Below, piece after piece: positions 29,744 through 40,251 of a stretch of 64,000 nucleotides of DNA. This stretch comes from Mycolicibacterium moriokaense. Its GTDB lineage: Bacteria > Actinomycetota > Actinomycetes > Mycobacteriales > Mycobacteriaceae. The stretch's first letter is position 1. Each line of letters opens with the position of its first letter. The DNA lies in NCBI RefSeq assembly GCF_003201655.1, contig NZ_QJJU01000004.1:248001-312000 (forward strand), read 5' to 3'. The position numbers and the translations under genes are program-made. The notes beneath the pieces are model-generated. The model ran no database searches, had not been told where the DNA came from, and was given only the letters and a program-made list of their open reading frames with translations.

Positions 29744-29784
29744 CGCGCCATTCTATTGAGCGCGGTGCGCCAGCTCGCCGGGGC

Positions 29785-30405
29785 TTACTTTTTGCCGCCG
29801 AGCAGCCCGCCAAGGACGGCGCCGAGCCCACCGCCGCCCTGGTTGCCGCTGAGGACGCTGCCAAGGATGCTGCCGAGTGGGTTGTTCCCGCCGCCGCCGC
29901 CACCACCTCCGCCTGCGCCGCCAAGGATGCTGCCCAGAATGTCGCCGAGCCCGCCACCACTTGGCGCCGACTGTGCCTGGGCTTCGGCAGGGGCGTTGCC
30001 CTTTGTCAATTGCTTGCCGATGTAAGCCAGCACGATCGGCGCGAGGATCGGCAGCAGCTTCTTGAGAAGATCGCTGTTTCCGCCGCCACCACCGGCCAGC
30101 GCCGAGGCGACTGCGTTGCTGTCGTTGCCACCAAAGATGCGCGCGACGAACTGATCACCCTGCTTTGCATCGACCTGATCGACGTTGACTCCGCCGTCGA
30201 GAAGATTGCTGGCACCTTGCTGGGCGACGTCGGACTCCAGCTTGCTCGAGTCGATCGAATCTGCGTGGACGTTCTCCGCCAAACCACCGACCAGCGCAGG
30301 CACCAGGGTGCGGATCGCGGTGTTCACTTCGCCTTCATCGGCACCGATCTTGTTCGCAATGTCCTGTACGGGGATCTCTGCGAAGAGATCGTCAAGACCA
30401 GCCAT
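29785..30405 (-). CDS. DUF937-domain protein with glycine-rich tail
   Basis: A 206-residue protein that begins MAGLDDLFAEIPVQDIANKI. The DUF937 helical domain covers about residues 8-125, and the last 70 residues are almost only Gly with Leu, Ser and Asn. The ATG at 30405 is preceded by AAGGTGG. The family is widespread and without established function. The Gly-rich tail resembles that of secreted or phase-forming proteins, but no signal peptide is seen. Confidence 0.75.
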   Translation of the reverse strand: MAGLDDLFAEIPVQDIANKIGADEGEVNTAIRTLVPALVGGLAENVHADSIDSSKLESDVAQQGASNLLDGGVNVDQVDAKQGDQFVARIFGGNDSNAVASALAGGGGGNSDLLKKLLPILAPIVLAYIGKQLTKGNAPAEAQAQSAPSGGGLGDILGSILGGAGGGGGGGGGNNPLGSILGSVLSGNQGGGGLGAVLGGLLGGKK

Positions 30406-30496
30406 TACATGTCCACCTTCGTTGCTGGGATGTTGAACAACCACAACCGACAGTAGTCGAGTTGATCTTGGCCCACAGGTGTTCTGCGCGGGCCGA

Positions 30497-31753
30497 TCAA
30501 TTCAACAGGGCAGTCTCCAATGACACTCCGGCAGCGGGGAATCGGGCTATCAACGCGTCGCCCATCGCGGCAGCGGGGGTGAGCACACCATGCTGATCCG
30601 GCAACCGATCACGGTCCAGCGCGAGCGCCAACCCGCTCTCCCCGAGCAGCACCGAGGTCGCCTTGTAGCCAGGGTCACCCTTCTGCGACATGGTGGCCCG
30701 GTAGCGCGCACCGGTCGTTGTCGTGGTGTAGGTCTCGACGGTGTAGTGGCCCTGTTCGCGCGCACGTTCGCTCGGGCCGGTGCCCGGCTTCGGTGCGATG
30801 CGCTCAACCAGTTTGTTCGGCAGCCGGTTGAAATAGCGGCTGCCGAGCGCCATCGTCGCCGCGTTGCCTGCGGTCGCCATCGCCGCCGCCACGGGCGCGC
30901 CGAACGAGCGGCCCATGCTCATCTGCTCGGCGTACTCGAACCGCCTGCCATATGCATAGTCGAGTAAGGCATTGGAGCGCCGGACAATTCGGGTGTTTGC
31001 GGCCGCCATCACGAACGCCCCGACCCAGTAGCCCTGGAGTTCGGGTGCGATCTCGCCGCCGCGACGCCATCGGATGTCAGGCTGCGCACCCAGTTCTGGT
31101 TCGGCGGCACGGTCGGGCGTCAGCGTGTAGGGGTCGTTCATCAGCCGCCGCGCCTCAGGGTCGGTCGACGCCGTACGCATGAGTTCCAGCATCGAAGCGA
31201 CGGTGCCGCCGGACACTCCTCCGGCGAACGAGCGCACGACGAGGTTGGTATCGCCGAGCTGACCGGCTTGGTCCTTCTCCGCGCGGCGGTGCAGCGCATA
31301 GACGCTGAGATCCGAAGGGATGGAATCGAATCCGCACGAATGCACGATGCGGGCGCCAGTGTCGATGGCCTGTTTGTGATACACGTCGATGCTTTCACGG
31401 ATGAAGATCGACTCGCCCGTCAGATCGGCATAGTCGGTCCCTGCCGCGGCGCAGGCAGCCACCAACGGCAACCCGTACTTCAGATACGGACCAACGGTCG
31501 TCACCACCACACGTGTCTGCTCGGCCATCGCATTCAAGGTCGACGGCTGCGACGCGTCGGCGGCGATCAGCGGCCACGACTGCGCCTTCTCCCCCAGCGT
31601 TTCGCGGACAGCGAGGAGCTTATCTTGAGACCGGCCCGCCAGAGCGATGCGGGCCTCGCCGCCTGCCCTGGCCAGGTATTCGGCGGTCAGCTTGCCCGCG
31701 AAGCCGGTCGCGCCGTACAGGACGATGTCGAACTCACGCTGCGCTGCGCTCAT
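30497..31753 (-). CDS. trans-acting enoyl reductase-like / saccharopine dehydrogenase-fold protein
   Basis: A 418-residue NAD(P)-binding protein with the motif YGATGFAGK at residues 13-21 and a conserved TVGPYLKYG segment. It belongs to the mycobacterial group that includes Rv2449c and the trans-acting enoyl reductase Rv2953 of phthiocerol and phenolglycolipid synthesis. Synteny places it as the Rv2449c counterpart. It is probably an oxidoreductase acting on lipid intermediates, but no polyketide synthase is near. The S9 peptidase gene stops 10 bp upstream, so they may share a transcript. Confidence 0.8.
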   Translation of the reverse strand: MSAAQREFDIVLYGATGFAGKLTAEYLARAGGEARIALAGRSQDKLLAVRETLGEKAQSWPLIAADASQPSTLNAMAEQTRVVVTTVGPYLKYGLPLVAACAAAGTDYADLTGESIFIRESIDVYHKQAIDTGARIVHSCGFDSIPSDLSVYALHRRAEKDQAGQLGDTNLVVRSFAGGVSGGTVASMLELMRTASTDPEARRLMNDPYTLTPDRAAEPELGAQPDIRWRRGGEIAPELQGYWVGAFVMAAANTRIVRRSNALLDYAYGRRFEYAEQMSMGRSFGAPVAAAMATAGNAATMALGSRYFNRLPNKLVERIAPKPGTGPSERAREQGHYTVETYTTTTTGARYRATMSQKGDPGYKATSVLLGESGLALALDRDRLPDQHGVLTPAAAMGDALIARFPAAGVSLETALLN

Positions 31754-31763
31754 GAAGGCGACG

Positions 31764-33737
31764 CTACCCGAGCGGCTCCGGCAGTTCGACATCCTCGCCA
31801 AGCACGTGACGAGCGAGGAAAGCGGTCACCACGTGGTACCAGATCTTGGCGTGCTGCGGGCTGAGCACCCAGTGGTTCTCCGACGGAAAGTAGAGGAATC
31901 GATGCGGGCTTGTGCCGTCCTCCGCCGCCGGCAGGCCGGACTCGGTCAACAGCTCGTACCACAGCCGCAGCGCCTCACCGATCGGGACGCGATAGTCCTT
32001 GTCGCCGTGAATGACCAGCATCGGGGTGGAGATCTGGCCGACGAACCGATGCGGGGAGTTCCGTTCGGCCATCTCGGGCGTCATCTCGCGCGCCCACCAG
32101 TACGCACCGTCGGTGGTCGACCCGAACTGGTCGAGCGCCCACAGGCTGGCGTGCGTGACGATCGCGTCGAACCGGTCAGTGTGGCCAGCGATCCAGTTGG
32201 CCATGTAACCGCCGAACGAGCCACCCATCGCCGCGGTGCGTGTCTGGTCGACGCGGGGATGCGCACATGCCGCGTCGGTCGCCGCGATGAGGTCCGTGTA
32301 CGGCGCGAAACCCCACGCGCCCCAGCCACGCTGGATGAAGTCCTGGCCGTATCCGGTGGACAGCGCCGGATCGGGTAGTAGGACGGCGTATCCCTGCGCA
32401 ACGAGCACCCACGGATTCCACCGCCAGTGCCAGGCATTCCAGCTGGCCAGCGGTCCGCCGTGTACCCACAGCACCAGCGGCGCAGGCTCGTCGCCTGCAG
32501 GTAACGCAAGCCATGCTCCGATGGACTGACCGTCATCAGCGGTTCCGGTCACCGAGGTCAGGGTGCCTGGCAGTTCGGGTCGCCCGACGCTGGGCAGTTC
32601 CGTCACGACGCCGTCCGGGTCGATGCGGACCGGATGCGGCGGCGCCGCATACGAACTGCGCATCGCGAAAACCAAGCCGCCAGGCGCGGCGCACACGTTT
32701 GAGTAGGTGTAGTCATCGTCAGTGAGCCGGGTGACCGCACCGCTTGACGGGTCGACCGTGAACAGCGGACCGCGTCCGTTCTCGTCGGCGGTAACGATCA
32801 GCGCCGAGCCGTCGGTACGCCACGTGACCGACGTCGGCCAACGGTCCCAATCGCCGGTCAACTCGACGGGCGAATCACCGAATCGCATGTGCCACAGTGT
32901 GATTCGTGGTGCCCTGTCGGGAGTCGACAAGGTCTCCCGTGTAAACGCCACCGATGTGCCGTCTGGCGAGATCGCTGGGAGTTCCAGGTCGGCGTCGGGA
33001 TCGTCGGCAATGGTGGCGCGCGTAGCGGTGGCCGTATCGATCCGCACGAGTGTGCCGCGGACGGACGCACCTGGTGCTGGCTCATGCCAGGACGTCACGA
33101 TGAAGCTGCCGTCGGGGCTGACGTCGAATGCCGCCTCACGCAGCGCGTCCCCGGGTTGCGGGGTCAGGTCGCGGGGCCCGTCGACGTCGAGCAGATGCGG
33201 GTGGTCTGGCCCGATGTCGTGATCCCAATACCGCACCGGATAGCCGCTGTGCAGCACCGCAGACACCTTGTTGTCCTTGCGCAGCGTTCGCAGCCGTTTG
33301 TCGTCGTCGACGCCGGAAGCCGACCGCAGCAGTTTCGCGGTGACGACCGTCACCGCGACCGCACGGGCGGTGTGGACGCCGTCGACCCCACCCGGCAGGG
33401 CGAGCTCCTCGACGGCCTCGCCACCGGCGGCGGGCAACCGCCACAACGAGGCAGGCGCCTTGTCGTCCTCTTCGGTCGGGCGGGCGGCGACAAACAGGAG
33501 GTCGCCGTCCGCGGTGAACACCGGGGCCGACTCCCCCTTCGCGCCACGGGTGAGCCGACGCGCCGGTCGCTGGCCGGCCGGATCGAGTTCCCAGACGGCG
33601 CTGACGTATTCGGTGCGCTTGTCGTTCAGCTCGGCCACGGTGGTTACGACCCGCGATCCGTCCGGTGAGACCGCAAGGCCTGCTACCCGCGGCAGCGCGA
33701 GGTAGTCGTCGAGGTCGGAGAAGGGCGTCTCGGTCAT
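31764..33737 (-). CDS. S9-family serine peptidase (prolyl oligopeptidase-like)
   Basis: A 657-residue S9 peptidase with an N-terminal beta-propeller (about 1-390) and a C-terminal alpha/beta-hydrolase domain. The nucleophile is Ser507 in GGSFGGYM, the charge relay uses an Asp in VIHGDKDYRVP and His622 in SENHW. It is a cytoplasmic acylaminoacyl- or dipeptidyl-type peptidase; no signal peptide is seen. It is divergent from the HxlR regulator across a long perfect palindrome, so it may be that regulator's target. Confidence 0.88.
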   Translation of the reverse strand: MTETPFSDLDDYLALPRVAGLAVSPDGSRVVTTVAELNDKRTEYVSAVWELDPAGQRPARRLTRGAKGESAPVFTADGDLLFVAARPTEEDDKAPASLWRLPAAGGEAVEELALPGGVDGVHTARAVAVTVVTAKLLRSASGVDDDKRLRTLRKDNKVSAVLHSGYPVRYWDHDIGPDHPHLLDVDGPRDLTPQPGDALREAAFDVSPDGSFIVTSWHEPAPGASVRGTLVRIDTATATRATIADDPDADLELPAISPDGTSVAFTRETLSTPDRAPRITLWHMRFGDSPVELTGDWDRWPTSVTWRTDGSALIVTADENGRGPLFTVDPSSGAVTRLTDDDYTYSNVCAAPGGLVFAMRSSYAAPPHPVRIDPDGVVTELPSVGRPELPGTLTSVTGTADDGQSIGAWLALPAGDEPAPLVLWVHGGPLASWNAWHWRWNPWVLVAQGYAVLLPDPALSTGYGQDFIQRGWGAWGFAPYTDLIAATDAACAHPRVDQTRTAAMGGSFGGYMANWIAGHTDRFDAIVTHASLWALDQFGSTTDGAYWWAREMTPEMAERNSPHRFVGQISTPMLVIHGDKDYRVPIGEALRLWYELLTESGLPAAEDGTSPHRFLYFPSENHWVLSPQHAKIWYHVVTAFLARHVLGEDVELPEPLG

Positions 33738-33757
33738 GTCCCGTTCGTAGCACAAGC

Positions 33758-33786
33758 GTAGTGAGTTTGACTTTCAAACTCACTAC
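33758..33786. promoter_or_regulatory. 13-bp perfect palindrome, probable HxlR operator
   Basis: Inverted repeat GTAGTGAGTTTGA-ctt-TCAAACTCACTAC in the 65-bp gap between the divergent S9 peptidase and HxlR genes. Both arms match at all 13 positions. It is well placed to control both genes. The binding protein is inferred from position. Confidence 0.65.
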
Positions 33787-33802
33787 GGGGATGCTGGGCG
33801 TC

Positions 33803-34192
33803 ATGAGCACAGTGGTGTTGGCCGAACTACCCGGTCGACCATGCCCGATCGCCGCGGCCCTCGAGTTTGTCGGCGAGCGATGGGCGCTGCTCGTTGTCAG
33901 GGAGATTGCGCTCGGTGCCACACACTTCGGCGACATCGTGACGGGCACAGGTGCCCCGCGTGACCGGATCGCGGCGAGGTTGAAGGCCCTGGAGAGCGCG
34001 GGCGTCGTCGTCCGGTCGCCCTACCAGAGCGCTCCCACCCGATACGAATATCGGCTAACCGCAGCGGGGGAAGCGCTTATCCCGGTCCTCGACGCCCTTT
34101 TGGCGTGGGGCAAGGTGCACGGCGTCTCTCGCGACGATCCCGATCGGCAGCAGAAGTACCGACCCTTCAGCGAACTAAAGGAATCACGATGA
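33803..34192 (+). CDS. HxlR-family transcriptional regulator
   Basis: A 129-residue HxlR-type winged-helix protein: CPIAAALEFVGERWALLVVREI is the family opening, followed by GAPRDRIAARLKALESAGVV (recognition helix) and the wing at YEYRLT. Cys19 (counting from this start) sits at the place where redox- or aldehyde-sensing HxlR members carry theirs. ATG 33791 is an alternative start, only five bases after the palindrome. Its stop overlaps the thioesterase ATG, and two more genes follow closely. Confidence 0.88.
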   Translation: MSTVVLAELPGRPCPIAAALEFVGERWALLVVREIALGATHFGDIVTGTGAPRDRIAARLKALESAGVVVRSPYQSAPTRYEYRLTAAGEALIPVLDALLAWGKVHGVSRDDPDRQQKYRPFSELKESR

Positions 34193-34719
34193 CCCTGGAA
34201 CTGACGAAGCCGGAGAACGATGCGGACTGGGGGCCGCAGCGCGCGAAGACGGTGACCTGGCACTCGCCAGGGCCGAGCACCGCCAAGGGCCTCTCCATGT
34301 CCGGCATCGACTACCTGCGCGCCATGGTCGACGGCGACCTTCCGCAGCCCCCGATCGGCGGGCTGATGGAGTTCGCGATCACCGGGGTCGAGCCGGGCCG
34401 AGTCGTATTCACTTGTGCGCCTGACGAATCGGCCTACAACCCCATCGGCGCGATCCACGGCGGCCTGATCTGCACGCTGCTCGATTCGGTAACGGCGTGC
34501 GCCGTCCACAGCACGCTGCCGCAGGGCAAGGGCTACACGTCGATCGAGATCAAGGTGAACTATCTCAAGGCAGTACGGCTGTCCAGCGGGCTGCTCACAG
34601 CGACCGGCACGGTGGTGAAAGCAGGCTCGCGGGTCGGCTTCGCCGAAGGCGTCGTGACCGATGCCGGCGGAGCCGTCGTCGCGACGGCCACCAGCACGCT
34701 GCTGATCTTCGACGTGTAA
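34189..34719 (+). CDS. PaaI-family hotdog-fold thioesterase
   Basis: A 176-residue hotdog-fold protein with the PaaI signature PIGAIHGGLICTLLDS and EIKVNYLKAV. The family hydrolyses acyl- or aryl-CoA thioesters. It starts inside the HxlR stop (ATGA). Together with the downstream flavin monooxygenase it suggests degradation of an aromatic or other hydrophobic acid, controlled by HxlR. The substrate is unknown. Confidence 0.87.
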   Translation: MTLELTKPENDADWGPQRAKTVTWHSPGPSTAKGLSMSGIDYLRAMVDGDLPQPPIGGLMEFAITGVEPGRVVFTCAPDESAYNPIGAIHGGLICTLLDSVTACAVHSTLPQGKGYTSIEIKVNYLKAVRLSSGLLTATGTVVKAGSRVGFAEGVVTDAGGAVVATATSTLLIFDV

Positions 34720-34745
34720 CTCCCCTGGGGCGCTACATTCGTTGC

Positions 34746-35911
34746 GTGGGGAAACAGATACTGGTCATCGGGGCCGGCATCTCGGGGCTGGCGACCGCCG
34801 TGGCTTTGCAGCGCCGCGGCCACGATGTCACCGTCATCGAGGAGCGCACCGACACCTCGTCCGGTGCGGGCATCAGCATCTGGCCCAACGCGCTGGCCGC
34901 ACTCGACGAGATCGGCGTCGGGGACGCCGTCCGCGAGGCGGGCAGCGGGGTGACCGCAGGGGCCGTGCGCTGGCGGGATGGCACGTGGCTGCGCCATCCC
35001 GCCCCCCAACGGCTAGTCAATGCCCTCGGCGAGCCACTGGTGGTGATCCGCCGCTCTGCGCTGACCAAGGTGCTGGCCGACGCGCTCGCCGACGGCACCA
35101 TACAAACCGGGCTGTCAGCCCAGGAGCTTGTGACGACCGCCGACGGCGTCCGACTCGCGCTTTCGGATTCGACCATGCGCGAAGCTGTCGCGGTCATCGG
35201 TGCCGACGGCACCCGTTCGGTGGTGGCCCGCCACCTCAATGGCCGGTTGGCCGACCACTACGTCGGGTACACCGCCTGGCGGGGGGTGGCCGACTGTGCC
35301 ATCGACCCAGATGTCGCCGGTGAAGTACTCGGCCCGGGCATCGAGTTCGGCCACGTTCCGCTCGGACCGGATCTCACGTATTGGTTCGCCACCGAGCGTG
35401 CAGAGGCGGGACAAGATTCATCGACGCTTGAACTGCGCTATTTGAAGGCCCGGTTTGCGTCGTGGGCCGACCCCATCCCTGCGGTGCTTGCCGCGACCAA
35501 CCCCGACGAGATCCTGCGCAATGACCTCTACGACCGCGCCGAGGCGAAGCGTTGGTCGCGTGGCCCGGTCCTCGTGGTCGGGGACGCTGCGCACCCGATG
35601 CGACCCCACCTGGGTCAGGGCGGGTGCCAGGGCCTCGAGGACGCCGCGTTGCTGGCACGGTTCGTCGACGGCGACGACGACCTCGCCGCGGCTTTCGCGC
35701 GGTTCGCGGCGTTCCGGCGCCCGCGGGTACGTGCCGTGGTGCGCGAATCGAAGTTGATCGGGCAGATGGTCAACCTGCGGCCTGCGTTCCTCAGCGGCCT
35801 CGCCAGCCGGGCAACAGTCCTGATCCCCGAGTCGATGGTGACCCGACACCTGGCCGCGGTGGCGGCGCGTTCGGCGTTCGTACTGCCCAGCGACCGCGAC
35901 ACGGCCTCGGT

Positions 35912-35915
<4 letters not shown>
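34746..35915 (+). CDS. FAD-dependent aromatic-ring-hydroxylase-type monooxygenase
   Basis: A 389-residue flavoprotein of the p-hydroxybenzoate hydroxylase fold. The GAGISGLATA motif starts at residue 9, the mid-chain GADGTRS motif binds FAD and NAD(P)H, and the second FAD motif GDAAHPMRPHLGQGG is near 280. The GTG at 34746 is 26 bp after the thioesterase stop and gives a clean Rossmann start. It hydroxylates or epoxidises an unknown substrate. Its stop overlaps the VOC gene start (GTGA). Confidence 0.87.
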
Positions 35916-37034
<1,119 letters not shown>

Positions 37035-37121
37035 TTATCTGGTGTTTCGGGTGATGAACGTCACCTGTTACGCGAGTGTCAAAAGATTTAATCGTTACTT
37101 ATTTGGTGTAAGAGGCCCCTG

Positions 37122-37170
37122 AGAAAGAAGAGGCGGTGCCAGGCATAAGCCCAGCACCGCCTCTTTCTTC

Positions 37171-37171
<1 letters not shown>
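37122..37171 (-). terminator. perfect 18-bp hairpin downstream of the second rpf
   Basis: The arm AGAAAGAAGAGGCGGTGC (37122-37139) and its exact complement at 37154-37171 surround a 14-base loop. Read on the minus strand it lies 20 bp after the rpf stop and its 3' arm is pyrimidine-rich (CCUCUUUCUUCU), giving a strong terminator-like hairpin between the two tandem rpf genes. The upstream gene would then not read into the next one. Confidence 0.7.
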
Positions 37172-37699
<528 letters not shown>

Positions 37700-38579
37700 T
37701 ACTGCGACAGCCCCGACTCACACGCAGGTTCTTGGTTATGAAATTATTTGCTCCGTTTGAAGCTGATGGGACCGTACAAAGCCTTCGGCACAAAGTCATA
37801 TCGCGCGAAGGGCGTGTCGCGGTCAGATCACGAGAAGATCACGACCGAACCTGTGAATCGTCTGAGCAGGTCAGCGGCGGGTTTGACGCGACCGCGGAAT
37901 CCGAAGCCCCGGCGTGTCGCCGTGATTCAAATCACGATCATTTTGTGAGCTGGGACACCGGATTTTCGACGCTCTTGCAAGCGAAATCACCCGTGTTACT
38001 GGAGAAATCACTGGTCAGGGCAGTCTAAGTGGCGCTGTCCGGCAAGCGGTTGCTGATCAAGAAGCGCAATCGATGACACCGAGTATCTAGTGAAATTCAT
38101 TGTCCTCAAGCGCTTTTCACCGACCCAACAGCCTCGCGCTTGACGGCACCGCGCGTGCAAAAGTTCTCACTCGTCGGACATGGTTCAGCCGAAACATACT
38201 GTAATGCAACGTCTTTCGAAGCAATTCCAGCATGCACCGGCCCTTGGCGCGCGACAGCGGTGACTACGATCGCCTCATCGACCGGCCTACCCTCCCCCGG
38301 AATGTTCCAGCGTCGCAAGAACCACCGCACGACTGGATAATTGCGCTTTCCGCCCCATTCGTAACGTGACGAAATTGGCGGGCGCCAAGCGTGCGTCCAA
38401 CGCCAAAGATGTTGGAGGACAACCAAGTTCGCCATACGACATCAAACCACGTCGAGCACGGTGTCCAAATGCATACACCGACGAGGCGTCGCTTATCACA
38501 ACAATTACTCAGTAAATTGCCACCGCAGCAATTACGTGCGCTTAAATACCCAATTCAATGGTTCTAAATGTCAAATTTG
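37700..38579. other. 880-bp stretch without a convincing gene
   Basis: Base composition is clearly lower in GC than the flanks (about half GC, with AT-rich words such as AAATTATTTG near 37741). Only short ORFs without recognisable motifs occur here, on both strands. The part next to 37700 should hold the promoter of the rpf transcript. The rest could be the remnant of a lost gene or a small-RNA region. Confidence 0.5.
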
Positions 38580-39170
38580 CTAGGCAATTTGCGACGGGAG
38601 CGCGGAGCCGAGATCGTCTGCCGTGTTGACGTTGGTCAACGCCCGCTGCTTGTCCATCACGATCCGCTGGGTGTCGACGGTGTCCACCAGAGCGCGCATG
38701 CTGCGTCCACCCGATGCGACCAGTTCGGCAACGCGGCCGGCCAGCGACGTCCGGTAGATCCCGGCGAGGTAGTGGTCGCGGCCGTCCCACGGCAGCACCA
38801 CATCGGCCCCGAGGCGCACCGCAGGACCTGCTAGCCGGTCGATCAGATCGGCATCGAGCAGCGGCATGTCCACGGCACACACAAATGCCAGCTCAAGTCC
38901 GGCGTCGGCGGCTGCCTGCAGCCCCCGACCCGTCGCCAGCAGCGGACCGACACCACGAACGTCGTCGCGCAGCACATCGGCCTCGAGTGTGGGCAGCGGC
39001 TGTCCCGGCGCGGCGATCACGAACACAGGCGAACAGCGCGGCCGCACGATCGAGACCGTGCGCTCGACAAGCGTCGTGCCTTCGAACGGAAGATTGGCCT
39101 TGTCTCGGCCCATTCGGCGGGATGCCCCGCCGGCAAGAACGACTGCGGCAAGCGGCACGGGGGTCGTCAC
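38580..39170 (-). CDS. mobA: molybdenum cofactor guanylyltransferase
   Basis: A 196-residue MobA-like nucleotidyltransferase with [13 protein letters not shown] at residues 12-24, [13 protein letters not shown] in the metal-binding region and the C-terminal NVNTADDL block. It attaches GMP to molybdopterin. The GTG at 39170 starts the protein just before the first strand and lies 10 bp after the korB stop. Synteny matches Rv2453c. Confidence 0.92.
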   Translation of the reverse strand: MTTPVPLAAVVLAGGASRRMGRDKANLPFEGTTLVERTVSIVRPRCSPVFVIAAPGQPLPTLEADVLRDDVRGVGPLLATGRGLQAAADAGLELAFVCAVDMPLLDADLIDRLAGPAVRLGADVVLPWDGRDHYLAGIYRTSLAGRVAELVASGGRSMRALVDTVDTQRIVMDKQRALTNVNTADDLGSALPSQIA

Positions 39171-39180
39171 GCCCACGAGG

Positions 39181-40251
39181 TTAGTCGACGGTCCAGGTGT
39201 CCTTGCCGTGGAGCAGCGACTGCAGCGCAGCCGTGTCGTGCGGCTTCGCGTCACGCGCCAATGCGACCTGATTGCGCGCTGCGTCGTCGTAGGTCGGCTT
39301 GCTGACCTGGCGGAAGATACCCATGACCATGTGCTCGAGGTTCTGCTCAGACAGCCGGGACAGCGCGAATGCGTACGCCGGGTCATCGATCTGCGCGTTG
39401 TGCACGACGATCTCGTCGGCGGACACATCGGCGGTCTTGGCGACCTCGAGTCCGTAGCCGGACTTCACGACGCAGTACTCGGCGTCGACCCCGAACGTGA
39501 TCGGCTCGCCGTGGACGACATTGATCAGTCGCTCCTCGGCGCCTTCCTTGCGCAGCGCGTCGAACGAGCCGTCGTTGAAGATCGGGCAGTCCTGCATGAT
39601 CTCGACGAGAGCGGCGCCACGGTGCTGGGCCGCACCTCGGAGAACCTCCGAGAGGCCCTTGCGGTCAGAGTCCAACGCGCGGCCGACGAAGGTCGCCTCG
39701 GCGCCCAGCGCCAGCGACACAGGGTTGAACGGGTAGTCCAGCGACCCCATCGGCGTGGACTTGGTGATCTTGCCGACCTCGGAGGTCGGCGAGTACTGCC
39801 CCTTGGTCAGCCCGTAGATCCGGTTGTTGAACAGCAGGATCGTGAGGTTGATATTGCGCCGTAGCGCGTGAATCAGGTGGTTGCCGCCGATCGACAACGC
39901 GTCGCCGTCACCGGTGACGACCCAGACCGACAGGTCTTCACGCGCCAGGGCCAACCCCGTGGCGACGGTTGGCGCGCGGCCGTGGATGGAGTGGAAGCCG
40001 TACGTTTCCAGGTAGTACGGGAAGCGACTCGAGCATCCGATGCCGCTGACGAACGCGATGTTCTCGCGGCGCAGTCCGAGTTCTGGCAGGAAGTTGCGGA
40101 TCGTGTTGAGGATGACGTAGTCACCGCAGCCAGGGCACCACCGGACCTCCTGGTCACTGGTGAAGTCCTTGGCCTTCTGCGGCTCGTCGGTGGTGGGCAC
40201 TAGGCCGATCCCGGGCGTCAACCCGAGATCCACTCCGATCACGTCAGTCAT
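39181..40251 (-). CDS. korB: 2-oxoglutarate:ferredoxin oxidoreductase, beta subunit
   Basis: A 356-residue beta subunit of the 2-oxoacid:ferredoxin oxidoreductase (KorAB) that replaces or backs up oxoglutarate dehydrogenase in mycobacteria. It carries CPGCGDY at 39-45, whose cysteines help bind the 4Fe-4S cluster, and the thiamine diphosphate motif that starts [12 protein letters not shown] at 114 and ends near FNNRIYGLT. The start overlaps the korA stop (ATGA). Matches Rv2454c. Confidence 0.95.
   Translation of the reverse strand: MTDVIGVDLGLTPGIGLVPTTDEPQKAKDFTSDQEVRWCPGCGDYVILNTIRNFLPELGLRRENIAFVSGIGCSSRFPYYLETYGFHSIHGRAPTVATGLALAREDLSVWVVTGDGDALSIGGNHLIHALRRNINLTILLFNNRIYGLTKGQYSPTSEVGKITKSTPMGSLDYPFNPVSLALGAEATFVGRALDSDRKGLSEVLRGAAQHRGAALVEIMQDCPIFNDGSFDALRKEGAEERLINVVHGEPITFGVDAEYCVVKSGYGLEVAKTADVSADEIVVHNAQIDDPAYAFALSRLSEQNLEHMVMGIFRQVSKPTYDDAARNQVALARDAKPHDTAALQSLLHGKDTWTVD

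Noticed and set aside
38106..38435. Minus-strand ORF of 109 codons in the gene-free stretch
   Set aside because: No ribosome-binding site, no recognisable motif, composition unlike neighbouring genes; could at most be a gene remnant.
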